From positions 57,625 to 72,157 of the forward strand of contig CAJUQY010000012.1 of the NCBI GenBank assembly GCA_910588815.1: a stretch of DNA of 14,533 nucleotides, written 5' to 3'. Positions within the stretch are counted from its first letter, which is position 1; each line of letters opens with the position of its first letter. The DNA is from an uncultured Lachnospiraceae bacterium (GTDB lineage: Bacteria > Bacillota > Clostridia > Lachnospirales > Lachnospiraceae). The position numbers were made by a program, and so were the translations under genes. The notes under the pieces are model-generated. The model had not been told where the DNA came from. It made no database searches and was given only the letters and a program-made list of their open reading frames with translations. Positions 7,064 through 13,980 of the stretch are shown here, in pieces.

Positions 7064-8356
7064 ATGACTCAGATGACGATTTGCATGATAATTTTCGTAT
7101 TGACTCTGATTGGGTTTGCGGTCGGAAGCAAATATATTTCCCTGGCGACCATTGCGCTGACGGGAATGCTGACTATGGTATTTACCGGCTGTCTGGATGC
7201 CAAAACGGCACTTGGCGGATTCGGGAATTCCAGCGCCATCCTGATGGCATGTATGTTTATTGTGGCGGCGGGCCTCAACCGGACCCAGATGATTAACCAT
7301 ATTTCCAAGTCGATCTGCCGCATCAGCAAAGGCTCCTTCCGGAGAGTGCTGGCTGGATACGCGGTCCTGATCGCAGTTCTTACCCAGTTCATTCCCAGCG
7401 CGATCGTATGCTTCAGCATCGTGATTCCCATGGCCCTTGCGGTCTGCCTGGAGATAAAGGTCAATCCCTCTAAAATGGTGTTCCCGCTGGGACTTACGGC
7501 AGTTGCTTCGACCCTTACCCTGCCCCTCAGCGCGGCAATTTCGGAGGTGGCACGGATTGAAGGATTTTTTGAAGCTTACGATTATATGGATTACAGTATA
7601 ACGGCCATGGATATTACCTGGGCGAAATGGCCGGTGCTGGCCGTCGTGCTGATCCTGGCGATTTTCGTGGTGCCGCGGTTTACGCCGGATTATCCGGATG
7701 CGGGCGCGGGACTTCCTGGAGACGGCAGAAAAGAACAGGAGCCCTTAAGTCCCGTCCGCGAAGTGATCGGCTACGGAACCTTTATGCTGGTTCTTGTGGG
7801 GATGATTTTTTCCTCGGCGCTCAATATTCCTACCTGGCAGATTGCCATGGCCGGGGCGCTGATCGTCGTGGCCAGCGGTGTGCTGAATAAAAAAGAAGCC
7901 ATCGAGTCCATGAATTTAAGTATGATTCTTTTATATGTGGGGGCACTTGGGATCGCCAACGGACTTTCAGCTACCGGCGCGGCGGACATGATCGGGAAGT
8001 CCCTTTCCAATGTTGTGATGGGACTTAATAATAATTATCTGGCCGGCTTGCTGTTGTTCCTGGTGCCGTTCATTTTGACTCAGTTTATGCTGAACCTTGG
8101 AGTATATTCCATTTTTGCGCCCCTTTATATCATGCTCTGCAAGTCCATGGGTGCAAATCCGATCGGCCCGGTCATTCTCTGCATCATTGCGACACAGATC
8201 GCTTTTTTTACGCCGCTTGCAACACCGGTCGTGCCGCTTATGATGGGGCAGGGAAGTTATAAAATGAAAGATCTGATCAAAATGGGGATCATTCCTTTCG
8301 TTGTTGTGACTGTGGTCTGTGTCGGCTGGATCATGACCGTATTTCCCATTTTTTGA
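7064..8356 (+). CDS. SLC13/ArsB-superfamily permease
   Basis: This 430-residue integral membrane protein has about 10-12 hydrophobic segments in two related halves. The segment GGFGNSSAILMACMFIVAAG (51-70) and the FFTPLATPVVPLMMG segment (381-395) match the pattern of SLC13 and related ion transporters. The usual SNT-type substrate motif is not conserved at either expected place: the first half has QFIPSAIVC (108-116) and the second has LNLGVYSIFAP (343-353). The substrate may therefore not be a classical dicarboxylate or sulfate. A hydrophilic loop (about 205-232) separates the halves. AGGAGAGG precedes the ATG by a short spacer. It lies 35 bases after the M20 peptidase gene, which suggests it imports the compound the peptidase hydrolyses; that is an inference. 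Confidence 0.85.
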   Translation: MTQMTICMIIFVLTLIGFAVGSKYISLATIALTGMLTMVFTGCLDAKTALGGFGNSSAILMACMFIVAAGLNRTQMINHISKSICRISKGSFRRVLAGYAVLIAVLTQFIPSAIVCFSIVIPMALAVCLEIKVNPSKMVFPLGLTAVASTLTLPLSAAISEVARIEGFFEAYDYMDYSITAMDITWAKWPVLAVVLILAIFVVPRFTPDYPDAGAGLPGDGRKEQEPLSPVREVIGYGTFMLVLVGMIFSSALNIPTWQIAMAGALIVVASGVLNKKEAIESMNLSMILLYVGALGIANGLSATGAADMIGKSLSNVVMGLNNNYLAGLLLFLVPFILTQFMLNLGVYSIFAPLYIMLCKSMGANPIGPVILCIIATQIAFFTPLATPVVPLMMGQGSYKMKDLIKMGIIPFVVVTVVCVGWIMTVFPIF

Positions 8357-8385
8357 TGACAGCCTGATTACGGGAAATTCTGCTC

Positions 8386-8414
8386 TTGAACCCTCTGTCC
8401 GAAATAGGTATAAT
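8386..8414 (+). promoter_or_regulatory. Sigma-A promoter of the spermidine-synthase-like gene
   Basis: TTGAAC (8386-8391), a 17-base spacer and a perfect TATAAT (8409-8414) form a strong promoter just after the permease stop codon. Transcription would start near 8421. An ATG at 8424 is therefore unlikely as the start, and the ATG at 8448 with GGAG 8 bases upstream is preferred. Confidence 0.75.
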
Positions 8415-8447
8415 AAGGATATTATGTTTACGGATGGAGATCTTAAG

Positions 8448-9278
8448 ATGAAGACAGGAACGATTTTAAAGAACAAATCTTATCTTTACCTGACCGAATT
8501 TTTTGCCGGAATGTCGGTGATGGCCGTGGAGCTGGCGGCCAGCCGGCTTTTGGCGCCTTATTTCAGTTCTTCCCAGATCGTTTACACGATCATTATCGGA
8601 ACGGTGATGATCGCCATGGCCCTGGGGAACATCTGGGGCGGGAGGACGGCGGACAAGAATCCAAGCCCGGACAGGCTCTATGCCAGGCTGATGGTCGCCG
8701 CGGTCTGGATCGCGGCGATCCCTCTTGTGGGGAAATATATTATCATCGGAATTTCTGCTCTTTTGGTGTTTGCGGTGAACAGCAACCTTCTGATTTGGGC
8801 GGCTTTTTTTACCTGTATGGTGATCTTTGTGTTTCCGCTTTTTCTGCTGGGAACAGTGACGCCGTCTCTGGTCAAATATACGGTGGACAGCCTGGACGAC
8901 AGCGGGAAGGTGGTGGGGACTCTGGGGGCCTTCAATACCATCGGAAGCATTATCGGCACCTTTCTTCCTACCTTCGTGACCATTCCGGCGGTGGGGACGT
9001 CTGTGACCTTTCTGATCTTTTCCGGGATCCTGCTGCTTTTGGGGCTTATTTATTTTATCAGCGAGAAGACCAGACTGGTGAAGAGCCTGGTATGTGTGAT
9101 CCTGTTCCTCGGCTGCAGTGCATCGGCCTTTTTTGACAGCTTCGCTTTCTGGGAAACGGATCTTCTCTATGAGGGGGGAATCCATTTACAATTACCTGCA
9201 GGTCAAGGAAGACGAGGACAGTGTGATCCTTTCCACCAATGTGCTGTTCGGCGTCCAGTCTATTATGAAAAAAGATGA
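8448..9278 (+). CDS. Membrane half of a frameshifted fused membrane/spermidine-synthase-like protein
   Basis: This frame encodes several hydrophobic helices, beginning with TEFFAGMSVMAVELAASRLL, then the GTVMIAMALGNIWGGR and GTLGAFNTIGSIIGTFLPTF segments. They are typical of the membrane part of the fused MFS/spermidine synthase proteins common in bacteria. The frame stays homologous to about DLLYEG at 9172. There a run of six G shifts it, and the remaining 33 or so residues to the stop at 9278 are unrelated sequence. Removing one G would give a single 533-residue protein ending at 10050. Start 8448 has GGAG 8 bases upstream. If the shift is real, the cell makes a truncated membrane protein; if it is a sequencing slip, the gene is intact. 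Confidence 0.75.
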   Translation: MKTGTILKNKSYLYLTEFFAGMSVMAVELAASRLLAPYFSSSQIVYTIIIGTVMIAMALGNIWGGRTADKNPSPDRLYARLMVAAVWIAAIPLVGKYIIIGISALLVFAVNSNLLIWAAFFTCMVIFVFPLFLLGTVTPSLVKYTVDSLDDSGKVVGTLGAFNTIGSIIGTFLPTFVTIPAVGTSVTFLIFSGILLLLGLIYFISEKTRLVKSLVCVILFLGCSASAFFDSFAFWETDLLYEGGIHLQLPAGQGRRGQCDPFHQCAVRRPVYYEKR

Positions 9279-10050
9279 GAGCCTGACGGGAATGTATTAT
9301 GATTATGCATTGGCGGCGCCGGTCATGGCAGGGGTTTCTGAAAAAAAGGAACCGAAGATCCTGATCTTAGGCATGGGGACGGGGACATTTGCCACCCAGT
9401 GCGGCCGCTATTTTTCCCATGCAGAGGTGGAGGGGGTGGAGATCGACCAGAAGATCACAGACCTGGCCGGAAAATATTTTGCCCTGCCGGAAACGGTGGA
9501 GGTGGTTACTTATGACGGGCGGGCCTATCTGAATGTAAACCAGGAGAAATACGATGTGATCATGGTAGACGCTTATCAGGATATTACGATTCCCTTTCAG
9601 ATGTCTTCCAGAGAGTTTTTTACCATGGTGCGGAACCATCTCACGGAAGACGGCGTGATGGTGGTAAACATGAATATGCATACGGAGGCGGAGGGAAATA
9701 TCAATCAGTATCTTTCTGATACGATCGGTTCCGTATTTCAGGAGGTCTATACGGTGGAGGTGGCCCATTCCACCAACCGGGAGCTGTTTGCCTTTATGGA
9801 AGGGGACGGTGTTCGGCGGCTTTCCCAGGGGGCGGCAGAGCTTTCGGATGAGGAATTGAAACAGATGATGGCGACGGTGGAAGAGGGACTAAGGAAATAT
9901 GAAAAAGGGACGTATCTCCTGACGGATGATAAGGCTCCGGTGGAGATTCTCGGCATGTCCGTCATCGATGAACTGATCCAGGATGAGGTCGGCTATTACA
10001 GGGAGATTTTTGAAGAGGAGGGCATCGGCGGACTGCTTGACAGCATGTGA
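9169..10050 (+). CDS. Spermidine-synthase-like methyltransferase-fold half of the frameshifted fusion protein
   Basis: This frame continues the protein after the G6 run with ESIYNYLQVKE. It then gives a class I AdoMet-dependent fold: motif I is ILILGMGTGTF, the acidic loop is GVEIDQKI, and motif IV is YDVIMVDAYQDITIPFQMSS. True spermidine synthases have a D(S/T)xDPxGP-type active-site loop at that last position. Here it is DAYQDITIP, so aminopropyl transfer is not supported and the substrate is unknown. Coordinates begin at an ATG (9169) that has no ribosome binding site. Independent translation is therefore unlikely, and the piece is better read as the second part of the gene starting at 8448. 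Confidence 0.75.
   Translation: MRGESIYNYLQVKEDEDSVILSTNVLFGVQSIMKKDESLTGMYYDYALAAPVMAGVSEKKEPKILILGMGTGTFATQCGRYFSHAEVEGVEIDQKITDLAGKYFALPETVEVVTYDGRAYLNVNQEKYDVIMVDAYQDITIPFQMSSREFFTMVRNHLTEDGVMVVNMNMHTEAEGNINQYLSDTIGSVFQEVYTVEVAHSTNRELFAFMEGDGVRRLSQGAAELSDEELKQMMATVEEGLRKYEKGTYLLTDDKAPVEILGMSVIDELIQDEVGYYREIFEEEGIGGLLDSM
9173..9178 (+). other. G6 homopolymer at the frameshift in the fusion gene
   Basis: The upstream frame reads DLLYEG and the downstream frame reads GESIYNYL. Five G would join them in one frame, but six are present. Homopolymeric G is a usual place for sequencing error, replication slippage and phase variation, and the sequence cannot distinguish these. Confidence 0.8.
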
Positions 10051-10084
10051 GCGTTTCGGTAAGTGGAGGGCTTTTGGGGATCAG

Positions 10085-10111
10085 AATAAGGCCGGTTTTG
10101 TCTTATTTTTT
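10085..10111 (+). terminator. Possible weak intrinsic terminator after the fusion gene
   Basis: AATAAG (10085-10090) pairs with CTTATT (10102-10107) around an 11-base loop, and the T-run continues to 10111. The stem is short and AT-rich, so read-through into the PHP gene is plausible. It is the only terminator-like structure in this gap. Confidence 0.35.
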
Positions 10112-10170
10112 CGGTGAATCTGTTCTAACGGAAGAAACTGGCTGATGATACGATATAAACATAATACAGA

Positions 10171-10184
10171 GCAGGAAAACCTGC
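10171..10184 (+). promoter_or_regulatory. Small hairpin upstream of the PHP gene ribosome binding site
   Basis: GCAGG-AAAA-CCTGC is a perfect 5-bp stem with a tetraloop, ending 5 bases before GGGAGGAG (10189-10196). It could affect translation initiation. No regulatory role is demonstrated. Confidence 0.3.
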
Positions 10185-10204
10185 AAGTGGGAGGAGCGGG
10201 AAAA

Positions 10205-11107
10205 ATGATTGATCTTCATATGCATAGCCATTACAGCGATGATGCGGATTTCACGCCGGAAAATCTGGCTGTCTGGTGTAAGGAACAAAGGAACCGGATC
10301 TTTTCTGTGACGGATCACAACTGCGTCCGGGCCAATGAAGAGGCGAAAAAGGCGGCAGAAGTTCTTGGGCTTCGGTACATTTACGGAGGGGAATTTGACT
10401 GCATGTATCGTGGGAAAAATTTCCATATGCTGGGCTATGGGGCTGACTTTCAAAAGGATGGTTTTGTCCGGCTGGAGGAGGCGGCGGAGAGACAGGCGCG
10501 GAAGGTCTCTTTTGAGATGCTGGAAAAAACGAGGGCGATGGGCTTTTTGGTAAGTGAGGAGGAGATGGAGCAAGTATCGGCGGATTGTTTCTGGAAGGGG
10601 CACTGGACAGGGGAGATGTTTGCCGAGGTGCTCCTTTCCAAACCGGAGTACGAAGGCCATCCGCTTCTGGCCCCTTACCGCAAAGGGGGAGAAAGAAGTG
10701 ACAACCCTTATGTAAATGTTTATTGGGATTTCTATTCTCAGGGAAAGCCCTGTTATGCAGAACTCAGCTACCCTTCCATGGAAGAGGTGACCGCATTGAT
10801 CCATCAGGCGGGAGGAATCGCCGTTTTAGCCCATCCGGGAGCCAATCTGAAGGGACAGGAAGAAACGCTTACGGAGCTTATCCAGGCGGGCTTTGACGGC
10901 ATCGAGGTATTCAGCAGCTACCACAGCGAAAGACAGGAGGATTATTTTTTGGAGACGGCAGAGCGCCTGAAGAAACTGATCACCTGCGGAAGTGATTTTC
11001 ACGGAAAGATAAAACCGGCCATCCGTCTGGGAGAGGCGGCAGCTCACAGGGGCGGGAAAGCCGGGGAGATCACCATGCGTGCATTAGAAGAAAGAGGAAT
11101 CTTATGA
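10205..11107 (+). CDS. PHP-domain metal-dependent phosphoesterase
   Basis: This 300-residue cytosolic protein of the polymerase-and-histidinol-phosphatase fold hydrolyses a phosphoester or phosphodiester using a metal cluster. The four PHP motifs are visible: DLHMHSHYSDD (3-13), VTDHN (35-39), a GGEFD glutamate at 63, and LAHPG (208-212). They are followed by EVFSSYH (234-240) and CGSDFHG (261-267). The inserted segment at about 120-185 resembles that of the nucleotide-acting (3',5'-nucleoside bisphosphate phosphatase) subgroup. The exact substrate is uncertain. GGGAGGAG lies 8 bases before the start, and an upstream in-frame ATG at 10145 lacks one. The stop codon overlaps the start of a short ORF (ATGA), which indicates translational coupling to a following gene that is now truncated. 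Confidence 0.88.
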   Translation: MIDLHMHSHYSDDADFTPENLAVWCKEQRNRIFSVTDHNCVRANEEAKKAAEVLGLRYIYGGEFDCMYRGKNFHMLGYGADFQKDGFVRLEEAAERQARKVSFEMLEKTRAMGFLVSEEEMEQVSADCFWKGHWTGEMFAEVLLSKPEYEGHPLLAPYRKGGERSDNPYVNVYWDFYSQGKPCYAELSYPSMEEVTALIHQAGGIAVLAHPGANLKGQEETLTELIQAGFDGIEVFSSYHSERQEDYFLETAERLKKLITCGSDFHGKIKPAIRLGEAAAHRGGKAGEITMRALEERGIL

Positions 11108-11220
11108 AAAATATACCGTTGTTTTTACACAGCTTTGATGAAGCCCCCATTCTCCTGGCAAAGCAGATTCATGGAATCAATCCTTCGGGAGCCTATCTGT
11201 TAAGATGCTCCTTCCGATAG
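11104..11220 (+). pseudogene. Truncated ORF coupled to the PHP gene
   Basis: An ATG overlaps the PHP stop codon (ATGA) and opens a 38-residue frame that begins MKNIPLFLHSFDEAPILLAK. Its last bases run 28 bases into the 3' end of the convergent AraC gene. The tight coupling suggests it was the start of a second operon gene that lost its remainder when the AraC segment came to lie here. It may alternatively be a real small protein. It is not recognised as any family. Confidence 0.35.
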
Positions 11221-12092
11221 GAGCTTGGCGTCATGCCGGTCTGTTTTTTAAAGGTTTCGGCAAAATAGCTGCTGCTCTGAAAACCGGTCATTCCGGCGAT
11301 CTCTGTGACAGAGAGCCTGCCTTCGGCAAGAAGAGGCAGGCTTTTTTCAATGCGGCAGGAGATCACGTATTCCATGGGGCTTTGATGGAGGATCCGGTTA
11401 AAGAGGCGGCAGCATTCGCTCTGGCTCAAAGAACAGGAGGCGGCAATATCCTCCAGCGTCACAGGGCCGTCGTAGGACTGCTGGATATAGAGCATAGCCT
11501 GCTTCATCCGTTCGATGTCTCTCCAGGAAGAGCGGGGAAGCTTGTCTTCTGCCCCGGAGGTGTTCTCATAAAGGATCCGCCAAAGGCGTGCAAGGAGCTC
11601 CAGGTTTTGAAGCTCCGGGCAGGGGACTTTTGCCGGGACCAGAGAAACGATCTGTTCCAAAATAGCCAGCAGCTCCTGCTGCCAGTTTACGGCAGGAGCC
11701 AAAAACAGGCCAAAGGAAGCCGGATTGGAGAGGATCGGCACGATCCGCTCTTCATAGATAAAGCTTCCGGGAAGGCCGAGAAGAGAAGGGTCAAAAAGGA
11801 TAGCTTTGTACACACAGTCCTTTTTTTCCACCGGAAAATAGGCATGCAGCGTATTGGTGTTGAAGAACATGCCGTTTCCAGGTTCCAGACGGCGAACCGT
11901 GTCGTTTGCCTGGCAGATTACGGAGCCCTGGACAACATAAGCGAATTCCACAGCGGGATGCCAGTGAAAGGGAACCGTACTGTGGAGATAGTCCGAAAGC
12001 CGTTCGTTTTCCACACGCAGGGGGAAGCGGCCGTCCAGAGGCAGCTTCAATTCCCGCATATTCTTATCGGTGTAAATGATCCGTTTTGTCAT
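11193..12092 (-). CDS. AraC-family transcriptional regulator with cupin sensor
   Basis: This 299-residue protein has an N-terminal cupin-like ligand domain containing PFHWHPAVEFAYVVQG (41-56) and GMFFNTNTLHAYFP (74-87), as found in carbohydrate-responsive AraC regulators. The C-terminal domain has two helix-turn-helix units, DIAASCSLSQSECCRLF (215-231) and EIAGMTGFQSSSYFAETFKK (264-283). The start at 12092 has AGGAG 5 bases upstream. It is divergent from the YczE/YitT-like membrane protein gene, which is the most obvious target apart from itself. The inducer is unknown, and no sugar-metabolism gene is adjacent. Confidence 0.92.
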   Translation of the reverse strand: MTKRIIYTDKNMRELKLPLDGRFPLRVENERLSDYLHSTVPFHWHPAVEFAYVVQGSVICQANDTVRRLEPGNGMFFNTNTLHAYFPVEKKDCVYKAILFDPSLLGLPGSFIYEERIVPILSNPASFGLFLAPAVNWQQELLAILEQIVSLVPAKVPCPELQNLELLARLWRILYENTSGAEDKLPRSSWRDIERMKQAMLYIQQSYDGPVTLEDIAASCSLSQSECCRLFNRILHQSPMEYVISCRIEKSLPLLAEGRLSVTEIAGMTGFQSSSYFAETFKKQTGMTPSSYRKEHLNR

Positions 12093-12139
12093 GACCGCTC
12101 CTTTTGGCAGGATTGTTATAGAATTCCGCGTGATCGTGA

Positions 12140-12168
12140 TAGAGAACTGCCCTTAAGGCCATTATACT
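12140..12168 (+). promoter_or_regulatory. Candidate promoter of the YczE/YitT-like gene
   Basis: TATACT (12163-12168) lies 17 bases after TAGAGA (12140-12145), which matches 4 of 6 positions of the -35 consensus. It overlaps the -10 of the divergent AraC promoter. The weak -35 is compatible with an activated promoter. Confidence 0.4.
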
Positions 12169-12188
12169 GAAACTGAAAGAAAAATCAA
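12161..12188 (-). promoter_or_regulatory. Sigma-A promoter of the AraC gene
   Basis: On the minus strand TTGATT (12183-12188), a 16-base spacer and TATAAT (12161-12166) form a good promoter. It sits about 70 bases upstream of the AraC start codon. Confidence 0.6.
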
Positions 12189-12233
12189 GTCCCGGACAGC
12201 AGAGCGGGGACGGCAGAAAGCGAGGAGAGAGTG

Positions 12234-12887
12234 ATGAAATATAGGCGCAGGATTTTTATGACGGTTACAGGAGTCGTGGTCAGTGGGATTGGAAGCGGTT
12301 TTATCAAAGCGGCGATGCTGGGGGTGGATCCCTGTACCGGGGCGATCTCGGGAATCAGTCAGGCTCTTGGGATGGGATATGGGAATTTTTATATCATTTT
12401 CAATTTCTTCCTATTTTTGGGGGTTTGGTTTATGGATAAACATTATATCGGAGCTGCGACACTGATCAACATGACAGGACTCGGCTATATCGTTCAGTAC
12501 ACTTCAGAAGGGCTGCTCCGGTGGATGGAAGAGCTCTCCATTTCTGGAATTGGCGTACAGATGGTCATATTTGGCATTGGAATTTTAATCCTCTGTGCCG
12601 GAACGGCCCTTTATTTTACGGCGGATATGGGAGTTTCCACTTATGACGCTTCCGCACTGATCCTGAGGGATAAGACAGGACGGTCTTTGAAAAGCTGCAG
12701 GATCAAAACGGATCTGATCTGTGTGACACTGGCGCTTATATTCCGGGCGTCCATCGGAATCGGAACTGTGGTCACGGCCTTTTGCATGGGACCGTTTATT
12801 GAATTTTTCAATCGGAAGCTGGCAGAGCCGATTCTTTATGGAAGGAAAGAGCGGCGGCTCTTGTCAAATTCGGGCAGGATATGTTAG
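12234..12887 (+). CDS. YczE/YitT-family integral membrane protein
   Basis: This 217-residue protein has about five to six hydrophobic helices and short loops. The early motif SGIGSGFIKAAMLGVDPCTG and the later TADMGVSTYDASALI repeat the GVDP/GVSxYD pattern seen in the YczE/YitT group of small membrane proteins. Members are common in Bacillota and their transport substrate is not established. The start at 12234 is preferred to a GTG at 12231 because AGGAG (12223-12227) is 6 bases away. It is divergent from the AraC regulator and may be its target. The yggS promoter overlaps its stop codon. Confidence 0.8.
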   Translation: MKYRRRIFMTVTGVVVSGIGSGFIKAAMLGVDPCTGAISGISQALGMGYGNFYIIFNFFLFLGVWFMDKHYIGAATLINMTGLGYIVQYTSEGLLRWMEELSISGIGVQMVIFGIGILILCAGTALYFTADMGVSTYDASALILRDKTGRSLKSCRIKTDLICVTLALIFRASIGIGTVVTAFCMGPFIEFFNRKLAEPILYGRKERRLLSNSGRIC

Positions 12888-12890
12888 AAT
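12861..12890 (+). promoter_or_regulatory. Sigma-A promoter of yggS
   Basis: TTGTCA (12861-12866), an 18-base spacer and TAGAAT (12885-12890), preceded by a TGn extension, form a good promoter. It overlaps the last codons of the upstream membrane-protein gene, so yggS can be expressed separately. Confidence 0.6.
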
Positions 12891-12943
12891 CAGAAAGAGT
12901 TTGAAAATATCAGCCCGAAGCGGCGAAGGTTGAGGTGGAAAGC

Positions 12944-13636
12944 ATGTTAAAAGAAAATCTGGAGGAAGTAGAACGGCGGATCGCAGCTGCCTGTGGACGG
13001 GCCGGACGGAAGCGGGATGAGGTAACCCTGATCGCAGTCAGCAAAACAAAGCCGGTTTCGGCCATCCGGGAGATCATGGGCTGCAGCGTGGTGGATTTTG
13101 GTGAGAACAAGGTGCAGGAGATGTGTAAGAAGATGGAAGAGATCAAGGAGCCGCTCCACTGGCATCTCATCGGCCATCTGCAGAGAAATAAGGTAAAATA
13201 CATTGTCGGCAAAGCCTATCTGATCCATTCGGTGGATTCGATCCGCCTGGCAAAGGAGATTCAGAAGGAGGCCGAAAAATACGGTAAGGTCTGCCCGGTG
13301 CTGATCGAGATCAATATCGGCGGCGAGGAGAGCAAAGACGGGATTCCAAAGGAAGAGGCTATCCCTCTGATCCGGGAGATCGCGGAGCTTTCGTGTATAC
13401 AGGTCAGGGGGCTTATGACCATTGCCCCTCCGGTGGAAAAGCCGGAAGATGCCAGAGGGTATTTTAAGGAGATGCGGGAGCTTTTTCAGGCTGTGGAGGC
13501 GGAACAGATCCCAGGTGTGGAAATGAAAGAGCTTTCCATGGGGATGACCGGGGACTTTGAAGTGGCCATTGAAGAGGGCGCAACCATGGTGCGGGTCGGA
13601 ACCGCGATCTTTGGAGAGCGCCAGTACGCTGTCTGA
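12944..13636 (+). CDS. yggS: YggS-family pyridoxal phosphate homeostasis protein
   Basis: This 230-residue cytosolic protein has the fold-type III PLP barrel. It binds pyridoxal 5'-phosphate and buffers its level, with no known catalytic activity. The PLP lysine is K34 in LIAVSKTKP. Other family signatures are DFGENKVQE, HWHLIGHLQRNK, IHSVDS and, near the C-terminus, ELSMGMTGDFEVAIEEGATM followed by VRVGTAIFG. The ATG at 12944 is chosen because AGGTGG lies 5 bases before it; an in-frame GTG at 12935 lies inside that site. In many Bacillota this gene is followed by sepF and other division genes. Here degraded sequence begins within a few tens of bases of its stop codon. Confidence 0.95.
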   Translation: MLKENLEEVERRIAAACGRAGRKRDEVTLIAVSKTKPVSAIREIMGCSVVDFGENKVQEMCKKMEEIKEPLHWHLIGHLQRNKVKYIVGKAYLIHSVDSIRLAKEIQKEAEKYGKVCPVLIEINIGGEESKDGIPKEEAIPLIREIAELSCIQVRGLMTIAPPVEKPEDARGYFKEMRELFQAVEAEQIPGVEMKELSMGMTGDFEVAIEEGATMVRVGTAIFGERQYAV

Positions 13637-13659
13637 GGAGGAGCTGAAAATACCCAAAG

Positions 13660-13836
13660 TTAAGAAAGAACATTGACTAATTCTTTTTTAGAATCAAAGG
13701 GTGTCCCCAATTCATCTTCCAGCGAACGGATCTGCCGGGAAACGGCAGACTGGGCAATCTTTAAAATTTCAGCAGCTCCTGCAAAGTTCAGGTTTTCAGC
13801 AACCTGGATAAAGCTCTTTAACTGGTCTGTTTCATG
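13660..13836 (-). pseudogene. Remnant of a LysR-family regulator (DNA-binding domain only)
   Basis: Read on the minus strand, the frame gives TDQLKSFIQVAENLNFAGAA and then the recognition helix region QSAVSRQIRSLEDELGTPF, a typical LysR N-terminus. It is out of frame with its ATG (13833-13835): one base is missing directly after the start codon, so the ATG frame stops after five codons. The remainder is lost after about 45 residues, where an unrelated short tail leads to a TAA at 13660-13662. The promoter and the AGAGGTGA ribosome binding site are intact, which indicates recent decay. It is divergent from MATE pump remnants, a common regulator/efflux arrangement. Confidence 0.75.
13661..13690 (+). 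terminator. Possible AT-rich terminator downstream of yggS
   Basis: TAAGAAAGAA (13661-13670) and TTCTTTTTTA (13681-13690) can pair over ten positions with one G-T pair around a 10-base loop. The 3' arm itself is T-rich. The structure is weak, but it is the only candidate after yggS, and it lies within the LysR remnant. Confidence 0.3.
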
Positions 13837-13869
13837 GGGGTCACCTCTATTGTTGCGTTTTCATCATTG

Positions 13870-13898
13870 ATAATACCATATTTTCATTTCGCTTTCAA
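13870..13898 (-). promoter_or_regulatory. Intact promoter of the LysR remnant
   Basis: On the minus strand TTGAAA (13893-13898), a 17-base spacer and TATTAT (13870-13875) give a good sigma-A promoter about 35 bases upstream of the broken start codon. The promoter has survived although the gene it served has not. Confidence 0.6.
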
Positions 13899-13980
13899 AA
13901 GCGGGTGTGGTTTAATATGTATTGCAGGGGCTGATCCCATTATTCTACGCAAGGGGATGAAAAAAGCAGAGGAGGCGTAG

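Noticed and set aside
8341..8378. Inverted repeat ATTTCCC / GGGAAAT around the permease stop codon, considered as a terminator
   Set aside because: The stem is only 7 bp with a 24-base loop, partly within the coding sequence, and lacks a proper T-run.
8466..9185. A 239-residue minus-strand ORF opposite the fusion gene
   Set aside because: Its Arg/His/Gln-rich composition is typical of the reverse of a membrane-protein gene, and the opposite strand has the real homology.
11205..12170. A 321-residue plus-strand ORF opposite the AraC gene
   Set aside because: It is the antisense of a clear AraC-family protein with both helix-turn-helix units, has no ribosome binding site, and shows no recognisable domain.
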